Assembly: GCF_026340255.1 (NCBI RefSeq)
Contig: NZ_JAPEPJ010000001.1
Coordinates: 4,619,501-4,683,500 of the forward strand
Direction of reading: 5' to 3'
Source: Streptomyces sp. NBC_01408
GTDB taxonomy: Bacteria > Actinomycetota > Actinomycetes > Streptomycetales > Streptomycetaceae
DNA: 64,000 nucleotides
Of the stretch, positions 58,649-64,000 are shown piece after piece. A program made the position numbers and the translations under genes. How positions within the stretch are numbered: position 1 is the first letter of the stretch; every line of letters begins with the position of its first letter. The notes under the pieces were generated by a model that made no database searches, was not told the DNA's origin, and was given only the letters and a program-made list of their open reading frames with translations.

Positions 58649-61046
58649 GCTCGTCCGTGCCCGGCTCCGACAACTGCGCCACCCGCCCCGCGTGCCGCTC
58701 GACCATCGACTCGAAGGTCTGGCGCGCGGTGCGGCCGTTGCCGAAGGCCGGGCCCTTGGGCAACTCCGTGAAATAGGCCAGCAGCGCCTCGGCCGTGCCG
58801 TCGCCGAGCCGGTACTCGTGCTCCTCCGCCTGCTGCTCCACGATCCGCAGCAGCTCCTGCGGACCGTAGTCGCCGAAGGTGATGGTCCGGGAGAAACGCG
58901 AGGCCACACCCGGGTTGACGGTCAGGAAGCGGTCCATCTCCGCCGTGTACCCGGCGACGATCACCACCACGGCGTCCCGGTGGTCCTCCATCAGCTTCAC
59001 CAGCGTATCGATGGCCTCGCGCCCGAAGTCCCGGCCCGAGTCCTCCGGGGCCAGGGCGTACGCCTCGTCGATGAACAGGACCCCGCCGCGTGCCCGCTCG
59101 AAGGCCTCCTGCGTGCGGATCGCCGTGGACCCGATGTGCTCGCCGACCAGGTCCACCCGCGAGACCTCGACGAGGTGCCCGCGCTCCAGCACCCCGAGGG
59201 AGGCGAGGATCTCCCCGTACAGCCGGGCGACCGTGGTCTTGCCGGTGCCGGGGGAGCCCGTGAAGACCAGATGGCGGCGCACCGAGGCCGCCTTGAGCCC
59301 CGCCTGCTGCCTCCGCCGGCCCACCTCGATCATGTCGGTCAGCGCGCGCACCTCGCGCTTCACGCTCTCCAGGCCGACCAGCGCGTCGAGCTGGCCGAGC
59401 ACCTCGCCGGAGCCCCGCGCGGTCCCCTCCGCCGCCGGGCCGTCCGGCAGGTCCGCGGGCCGCGGCGATGGCATGTCCGCCGCCGGTACGGGGCTCTGTG
59501 CCGCGGTGACGGTACGGATCGCCGTCTGCGCCCCGGCGAACGCGCCGCCCGAGGCGGCCTGGGCTGCCAGCCGCGGCCCGGACTCGTCGGATGTGCACTC
59601 TTGCGCGAGGGGCCCGTCCTCCGCGAACTCGTAGCCCCCGCGCGCGCAGCGCTCGGTGTGGCAGCGCGTCAGCGTGGTGCGGCAGCCGTCGAGGACGTGG
59701 AAGCCGAAACCGGAACTGCCCGTGACCCGGCAGGCGGTGAAGGTGCCGCGGCCGCCCGCCGACACGTAGAACCCGGCCTCGGCGGGGGAGCTGACCGTGC
59801 ACCGCTCCAGGGACGGATCGGCGCCCTTGGTGACGATCACGCCGGTCTGTACAGCGTCGATGGTGCAGTTGGCGAGGGTGCCGCCGCTGCCGTGGTCGCG
59901 GAACCAGGCGCCCGTGGCCGCCTCCCGGATCCGGCAGTCGTCGAGCTGGGCGGTGGCCCCGTCGCTCACCGAGACGGCCGTGTTGCGCACTTGGGACAGG
60001 TCGCTGTCGACCACGTCGGCCCGCGAACCGCGATCCAGTACGAACACCGCGTCCGGCACGTCGTGGACCCGGCAGGAGTCCAGCGAGGCGGTGGCCCCGT
60101 CGCTGATCCACACCGCCGGGTAGTCGCCCGTACTGTCGTGGATCTCGCAGGAGTCGGCGTCGACCCGGGTGCCCGGGTCCCACACCGACAGCCCGTTGCG
60201 GCCGAACCGGCGCACCGTGGTGCGGCTGAGGGTGAGCACCGAACGGGAGCGCAGGTCCACCGCGTTCTCCGGGATGTCGTGGATGTCGCAGCCCGCCAGC
60301 ATCAGCACCGCGTCCGTGTCGAGGGTGACCCCGTCCGCCGAGGTGCGGTGCACCGCGCAGTCCGTCAGCCGGGCCGTGGCCCGCGCCGCGATCTGCACGC
60401 CGGTGCCCTTGATCTCGTACACCTCGCAGCCCAGCGCCTCCAGGCCCGAGCCCTCACCGGTGACCCCGATGCCCGCGCCCGTGGCGTGGTGGACCCGGCA
60501 GCGCTCCAGCCGCGGGTGCCCGCCACCGCGGACCGAGACCCCGGCCTGCCCGGCGGCCACCACCTCGCACTCCTCGAACACTCCGCCGCCGCCGTCCAGT
60601 ACGGCGATGCCGACCCCGGTCGGGTTCTCCACCGTGCACCGCCGCACCAGGGGCCGGGCACCGCTGCCCCGGACCTCGATCCCGGCCGACGAGCGGGTGT
60701 GCACCCGCAGATCGGTCAGTTCCGGAGCGCCGTCCTCGACGAGCAGCGCGGGCGCCGCCCGGTCCTGGCCCTCCAGGTGCAGGTCCTGGACCACGGCCGA
60801 GGCACGCACGGTCAGCGGGACCCCGTCGAGCGGGGCGATGCGCACCGACCCGAGGCCGCCCTCGGGGCCGCGCAGGGTGACGGCGTGGTGCAGCACCAGG
60901 TTCTCCCGGTAGGTGCCTGGGGCGATCGACAGGACGTCCCCGTCTCCCGCGACGGCCAGCGCTGCGGTCAGCGTCGGATACTCACCGGAGCGGCGCCGCC
61001 ACCGCGACGTCCCGCCGTGCGTCACCTGGACCGTGCCCTGAGCCAT
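58587..61046 (-). CDS. Right-handed beta-helix domain fused to a CbxX/CfxQ-type AAA+ ATPase
   Basis: An 819-residue fusion. Residues about 15-490 form a right-handed parallel beta-helix of the pectate-lyase/NosD type: many turns such as PTLTAALAVAGDGDVLSIAPGTYREN, then rungs with conserved Gly/Cys/His (CTVENPTGVGIAV, CEVYEIKGTGVQIAA, CDIHDIPENAVDLRS). A Pro/Ala linker leads to a CbxX/EccA-like AAA+ domain: Walker A GSPGTGKTT (about 596-604), Walker B VLFIDEAYAL, sensor and arginine-finger region NPGVASRFSRTITF. EccA of type VII secretion and CbbX remodelase share this ATPase fold. No signal peptide, so it acts in the cytoplasm; perhaps the helix recognises a repetitive client. GGGGGCACG precedes the ATG. 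Confidence 0.85.
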   Translation of the reverse strand: MAQGTVQVTHGGTSRWRRRSGEYPTLTAALAVAGDGDVLSIAPGTYRENLVLHHAVTLRGPEGGLGSVRIAPLDGVPLTVRASAVVQDLHLEGQDRAAPALLVEDGAPELTDLRVHTRSSAGIEVRGSGARPLVRRCTVENPTGVGIAVLDGGGGVFEECEVVAAGQAGVSVRGGGHPRLERCRVHHATGAGIGVTGEGSGLEALGCEVYEIKGTGVQIAARATARLTDCAVHRTSADGVTLDTDAVLMLAGCDIHDIPENAVDLRSRSVLTLSRTTVRRFGRNGLSVWDPGTRVDADSCEIHDSTGDYPAVWISDGATASLDSCRVHDVPDAVFVLDRGSRADVVDSDLSQVRNTAVSVSDGATAQLDDCRIREAATGAWFRDHGSGGTLANCTIDAVQTGVIVTKGADPSLERCTVSSPAEAGFYVSAGGRGTFTACRVTGSSGFGFHVLDGCRTTLTRCHTERCARGGYEFAEDGPLAQECTSDESGPRLAAQAASGGAFAGAQTAIRTVTAAQSPVPAADMPSPRPADLPDGPAAEGTARGSGEVLGQLDALVGLESVKREVRALTDMIEVGRRRQQAGLKAASVRRHLVFTGSPGTGKTTVARLYGEILASLGVLERGHLVEVSRVDLVGEHIGSTAIRTQEAFERARGGVLFIDEAYALAPEDSGRDFGREAIDTLVKLMEDHRDAVVVIVAGYTAEMDRFLTVNPGVASRFSRTITFGDYGPQELLRIVEQQAEEHEYRLGDGTAEALLAYFTELPKGPAFGNGRTARQTFESMVERHAGRVAQLSEPGTDELTLLFPADLPALPAALPAPC

Positions 61047-61160
61047 GGTGCTGTCGTGCCCCCACCCTCGTACTCGCGCTGTCGAAGCGACCGGAGCCGC
61101 CCGAAGCCGACTGATCTGCCCGTCCCACCGTAGCGCGCGCGGGGCCGGTGAGTTGCCAGG

Positions 61161-61772
61161 TCAGCTGCCCGCGCCCGCCCGGCCCCAGTCCGGCCCGGCC
61201 GCCGCCCACGCGCGGTCCAGACATATGTACCGCTGATGCATGAGCCGGCGTACGACCAGCCGCCGGACCGTCTCCACCAGCGCGGCCGCGCAGATCGCGG
61301 CGGCCACGCCCGCCATCCCGGCGTGGAGGGAGGCGGCGGCCGGGTCCAGCGGCTGCCCCACCACCCGGCCGTTGGTGTCGGTCCATATCCGGAACCGCTC
61401 GCCCGGATACGGGGGTTCCTCCGCGGCCGGCACCGTGCCCTCGTGGCTGCTGCCGTCGGGCGCGGTCCAGGCGGCCACGATCTGTGTGCGCTGCGGGGCC
61501 TGCTGCCGGGCCGCAGGGTCGGCGGACGCCTCCGCGAGCGCCCCGGGGGCCTGCCGGACCACCGTCGCCGGGACGAGGTAGCGCTCGTGCCGCTGCTCGC
61601 GCGCGGCCCGCTGCAAGGTCCCGTCCACCTGGAGTCCCGCGAGGCAGCCCACGGCCGGGGCCACCACCAGGACGCACACGAGAGCGGCGAACGCCACCCA
61701 CGCCTCGAAAAGATCGGTCGGTCGGCGCAGCGCATTGCGCCGCCAACGCCACACACCCATTGCTGTCCGCAC
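61161..61772 (-). CDS. Rv1733c-like membrane protein
   Basis: A 203-residue membrane protein of the actinobacterial Rv1733c family: RRPTDLFEAWVAFAALVCVLVVAPAVGCLAG (helix 1), a soluble loop with VPATVVRQAPG and VAAWTAPDGSSHEGTVPA, FRIWTDTNGRVVGQPLDP, then helix 2 (GVAAAICAAALVETVRRLVVRR). The large loop is probably extracytoplasmic. GGGGGAG lies 7 bases before the GTG at 61772, better placed than for the ATG four codons later. A 30-base dyad (61848-61877) lies upstream. Function unknown; Rv1733c is a latency antigen in M. tuberculosis. Confidence 0.82.
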   Translation of the reverse strand: MRTAMGVWRWRRNALRRPTDLFEAWVAFAALVCVLVVAPAVGCLAGLQVDGTLQRAAREQRHERYLVPATVVRQAPGALAEASADPAARQQAPQRTQIVAAWTAPDGSSHEGTVPAAEEPPYPGERFRIWTDTNGRVVGQPLDPAAASLHAGMAGVAAAICAAALVETVRRLVVRRLMHQRYICLDRAWAAAGPDWGRAGAGS

Positions 61773-61847
61773 GGTCCGGCTCCCCCTCGCCCCCGTCTGC
61801 CTCTGTGGTCACCCGGTCCGGTGCGTGGTCACTGCACCTTCCCGGCA

Positions 61848-61877
61848 TGCACTCCCATGACGCGTCATGAGTGTGCA
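61848..61877 (-). promoter_or_regulatory. 30-base dyad upstream of the Rv1733c-like gene
   Basis: A perfect 14-base palindrome CATGACGCGTCATG (61856-61869) extends to arms that pair at 13 of 15 positions (TGCAC... / ...GTGCA). It lies 76-105 bases before the GTG. Confidence 0.5.
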
Positions 61878-61977
61878 CCCGTCTCGGATGATCCAACGGC
61901 CTGGTCGTGCACGTTGGTTCCAGCCGCAGTCGAGAGCCCCTCGAAGGTGTCATTCCAGTGGGGCGGTCCGGGGTGAG

Positions 61978-62802
61978 TCATCCCAGGACGCGGACTTCGT
62001 CCCCCACCCGCACCGTTCCCAGCCGCACCGGCACCAGCTGCCGTCCGAACGCCAGTGACTTGCCGATCCGCCGGTGCCGGGCGAGCGTCGCCAGCGGCTC
62101 CCTGCCCCGCTGCGCGGTGCTCTGGTCGGTGGTGGTGACGATGCACCGGCTGCACTCGCGGGCGCCACGGAAGACGGCGTCGCCGATCGCGAGGCGTCCC
62201 CAGCCGTCCTCCGCCCAGGCCTCGGCGCCGGAGACCACCACATTGGGCCGGAACCGGTTCATCGGCAGGGGACCCTCCTCGGGGTGGTCCCCCTGCGCGA
62301 TCAGCGAGTTGAGCGCGTCCAGCGAGGCGAGGGTGGTGAGCAGCAGCGGATAGCCGTCGGCCAGGCTCACCGTCTCACCCGGGAGCGCGTAGGCCGGGTC
62401 CACGGGCCGGCGGACGGCCGGGTCGTCCAGGTGCACGAGCCGCGCCGGCACCCCGAGGTAGTCGCTGAACCAGTCGGCCGCGGCACTCGCCGCGGCCACC
62501 GTCTCGATCTTCTTGCCGAACAGCAGGACCGGCTCCAGCGGCCCCGGCCCGGGCACCTCCACGACCAGTCCGGCCATGCCCGGCGCGGACACCGCGATCC
62601 CGCCGTCCCCCGCCGGCCGGGCCGCCGCCAGCGCCAGGCGCGGCTGCTGGCGCTGCGTGATGACCGCGCCCCCGGCGTCGACCAGCGCCCACCGCCGGTC
62701 CCCGGACAGGCCCCAGGGCTCCACGGCCACCTCGTCGGGAGCGGTTCCCGCTACCGACTTGACGGGATGCACGTGGAGCGCCCGGACATACAAGTTCGCC
62801 AT
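61978..62802 (-). CDS. MOSC-domain molybdenum-cofactor sulfurtransferase-like protein
   Basis: A 274-residue protein with MOSC N-terminal beta-barrel and MOSC domains (YcbX/YiiM-like). VRALHVHPVKSVAGTAPDEVAVEPWGLSGDRRWALVDAGG is the classical start, FRPNVVVSGAEAWAEDGWGRL the middle, and the cofactor cysteine region is ECSRC with Cys217 and Cys220. Family members carry the molybdenum cofactor and reduce N-hydroxylated compounds or hand over sulfur. The ATG at 62802 has no ribosome site; CAGTAT lies 6 bases upstream, so the transcript is probably leaderless. Confidence 0.9.
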   Translation of the reverse strand: MANLYVRALHVHPVKSVAGTAPDEVAVEPWGLSGDRRWALVDAGGAVITQRQQPRLALAAARPAGDGGIAVSAPGMAGLVVEVPGPGPLEPVLLFGKKIETVAAASAAADWFSDYLGVPARLVHLDDPAVRRPVDPAYALPGETVSLADGYPLLLTTLASLDALNSLIAQGDHPEEGPLPMNRFRPNVVVSGAEAWAEDGWGRLAIGDAVFRGARECSRCIVTTTDQSTAQRGREPLATLARHRRIGKSLAFGRQLVPVRLGTVRVGDEVRVLG

Positions 62803-62857
62803 GGGGGCATACTGCCAGCCGCCCCCGTGGCCTCCCCGGTAGGCAGCAGCGGATCCG

Positions 62858-63361
62858 TCAGTAGCCGCGCCCCTGGTAGGGGCGGCCGTACGGGTCCTCG
62901 TACGAGGCGGCGGGGACCTGCGCCGGAGCCTGCATCGGACGCGGAGCGGCCGGGCGCATGGCCTCGTACCCGGTGCCCGCGGGGACCGGGCGAGGCTGCT
63001 GCGGATGGGGCTGCGGCGCGTATCCCCCGCGGGCCGCGAGCGGCTGCTGCTGAGGGATGTACGGCGCGGGCGCATGCTGCAGCGGCATCGGCGCGGCCTG
63101 CTGCTGGTACGGGTAGCCGTACGCCGGGGCCTGCTGCTGCTGCGGCATCGCCGGGGGCAGCGCGGGCAGGGCCGAGGCGAGGGCCGGCAGGTACCCACCG
63201 CTCGAATACCCGGCACTCGGGGAGTCGTACGCGGCGGGGACGCGGATCGGGGCGATCTGCGGAGTGCCGCGTTCGGCGACGAGGGAGTCGTAGATGGGGG
63301 TGTCCGGGAAGGAGGGCGCGGAGTAGTAACCGCCGCCATAAGTGGAGCGGGGGGAGGTCAT
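62858..63361 (-). CDS. DUF6643 Pro/Gln/Tyr-rich protein
   Basis: A 167-residue low-complexity protein, matching by recall the Streptomyces DUF6643 family (start TSPRSTYGGGYYSAPSFPDTP, then IYDSLVAERGTPQIAPIRVPAAYDS, ending SYEDPYGRPYQGRGY). The middle is Pro/Gln/Ala/Tyr-rich and likely disordered; both ends are conserved and may be binding motifs. No signal or membrane segment. It lies upstream of the MOSC gene but the role is unknown. The 5-prime region holds a GCAGGTCAGG hairpin (63421-63446). Confidence 0.85.
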   Translation of the reverse strand: MTSPRSTYGGGYYSAPSFPDTPIYDSLVAERGTPQIAPIRVPAAYDSPSAGYSSGGYLPALASALPALPPAMPQQQQAPAYGYPYQQQAAPMPLQHAPAPYIPQQQPLAARGGYAPQPHPQQPRPVPAGTGYEAMRPAAPRPMQAPAQVPAASYEDPYGRPYQGRGY

Positions 63362-63420
63362 GGGACCTAAGTTAAGCCCACGACTTCACCGGGTCCATAG
63401 CGAGGTGTCGCCAACACCCC

Positions 63421-63446
63421 CCTGACCTGCATATTCGCAGGTCAGG
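63421..63446 (-). promoter_or_regulatory. Perfect 10-bp hairpin in the DUF6643 upstream region
   Basis: CCTGACCTGC and GCAGGTCAGG flank ATATTC. It lies 60-85 bases before the DUF6643 start and about 165 bases after the glycosyltransferase stop, so it could be an operator, a 5-prime UTR structure, or a late terminator. A second small IR (GGTGT/ACACC, about 63402-63416) is closer to the gene. The remainder of 63362-63608 shows no gene. Confidence 0.5.
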
Positions 63447-63608
63447 ACCTCAGCTTTCACTTGACGTTCACGTGCACGATTTCACCACTTCCACCCCAGC
63501 TTGTTCGTACTCGTACTCATCGGTTGTGTGGTGCACCGACTTCTTGCTGACGCAGCGTCACAATGCGGTGACCTCGGATGACGCTGCTTCGGGCAGCAGT
63601 TCACCGTT

Positions 63609-64000
63609 TCAGGCGTCGCTGGGGCGGGCATAGGTACGGCCCTTCCAGGCCGCGCCGCGCCCCCGGTAGTGCTGGACGGCCGAATCGACGGTCATCAACA
63701 GGTACAGCAGCGCGGTGAACGGAAGCAGCGGAGCGAGCACGGCGGGCTGCCGGTAGTGGCGCACCATCGGCAGGTACGTGCCGGCCATCAGCAGCCAGGC
63801 CAGGCCGCCGGCCCAGGCGACGTCCGGCCGGCCAGCCGCCAGCCCGGCGAAGAGCGCCACCGGCGGCACGAGGTAGACGAGCACCAGCCCGGCCACCGTC
63901 CCCGCCAGCAGGAGCGGCTGGTGGCGCAGTTGGGCGTACGCGCTGCGCGAGACCATCCGCCACAGGTCCGCGAGCGCGGGGTACGGGCGCACGCTGTCCA
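63609..64000 (-). CDS. HpnB-type glycosyltransferase, C-terminal part
   Basis: The last 130 codons of a membrane glycosyltransferase; the start and catalytic GT2 domain lie beyond the right edge. The visible end is the membrane tail typical of hopene-associated glycosyltransferase HpnB relatives: a WRMVSRSAYAQLRHQPLLLAGTVAGL segment, two further helices (YLVPPVALFAGLAAG, LAWLLMAGTYLPMVRHYR), LPFTALLYLLMTVDSAVQHYRGRGAAWKGRTY. GRGxxWKGRTY is the usual end of this family. A hopanoid-related role follows from the family only. Confidence 0.75.
   Translation of the reverse strand, partial: DSVRPYPALADLWRMVSRSAYAQLRHQPLLLAGTVAGLVLVYLVPPVALFAGLAAGRPDVAWAGGLAWLLMAGTYLPMVRHYRQPAVLAPLLPFTALLYLLMTVDSAVQHYRGRGAAWKGRTYARPSDA

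Overview
The window reads as a chromosomal segment of a Streptomyces or close relative. It is very GC-rich with GC-biased third codon positions. GTG and TTG starts are frequent behind purine-rich ribosome sites, and I found only three in-frame TTA leucine codons. Many families are typical of streptomycetes: HelD/HelR, bacterial NO synthase, WS/DGAT, mycothiol-dependent isomerase-type, F420/deazaflavin-type, LVIVD, DUF305, DUF5134, DUF6421, DUF6986, DUF6643, Rv1733c-like and a HpnB-type glycosyltransferase. I saw no rRNA, tRNA, CRISPR array, insertion sequence or phage block. Both edges cut genes: HelD on the left and the glycosyltransferase on the right.

Layout. 1-7 kb: a HelD-type RNA polymerase motor divergent from a streptothricin-acetyltransferase-like gene, then NO synthase oxygenase and a lactonase-type propeller. 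A strong terminator separates these from a degenerate CbiX-like protein, uracil-DNA glycosylase and a BNR propeller. 7-13 kb: WS/DGAT, old-yellow-enzyme and an ArsR regulator sharing a repeated operator, then a two-gene cassette of an esterase/macro-domain fusion and a HEPN/RES protein. 13-24 kb: FprA-type reductase, a divergent DUF305/LVIVD pair, TetR, a PAP2 operon, DUF5134-M56, GNAT, a GDPD-like protein with a damaged metal site, and PadR divergent from a luciferase-like monooxygenase plus an HSL hydrolase. 25-32 kb: a DUF6421-SDR-threonine aldolase operon under a large dyad, a probably leaderless transglutaminase, MFS/CGNR divergent genes and a secreted alginate-lyase-family enzyme.

32-46 kb: PlsC, thioredoxin, a leader peptide in front of a flavin reductase, etfBA, an aldolase-like DUF6986 gene under paired IclR-like dyads, DUF4360, LacI, a P-loop kinase/Nudix fusion, MBL hydrolase, M20 dipeptidase, geranylgeranyl-reductase-type oxidase, and a DDN-type oxidoreductase divergent from TetR with two matching operators. 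46-55 kb: a secreted spherulin-4-type protein, a lipoprotein, a small accessory patch with a frameshifted gene, MDMPI/AlkB, ROK regulator, anti-sigma-type ATPase and a Cds1-type PLP enzyme. 55-64 kb: a large membrane hydrolase overlapping tail-to-tail with a beta-helix/AAA fusion, then Rv1733c-like, MOSC, DUF6643 and the glycosyltransferase tail.

The best candidate for something undescribed is the 10.2-12.8 kb cassette. A RES domain (a family that attacks NAD+) is encoded 8 bases after a serine hydrolase fused to a macro-like domain (a family that handles ADP-ribose), and the first gene carries a rare TTA codon. Other leads are the beta-helix/AAA and kinase/Nudix fusions, the cysteine-containing leader peptide, and several well-formed operators next to the regulators that probably bind them.
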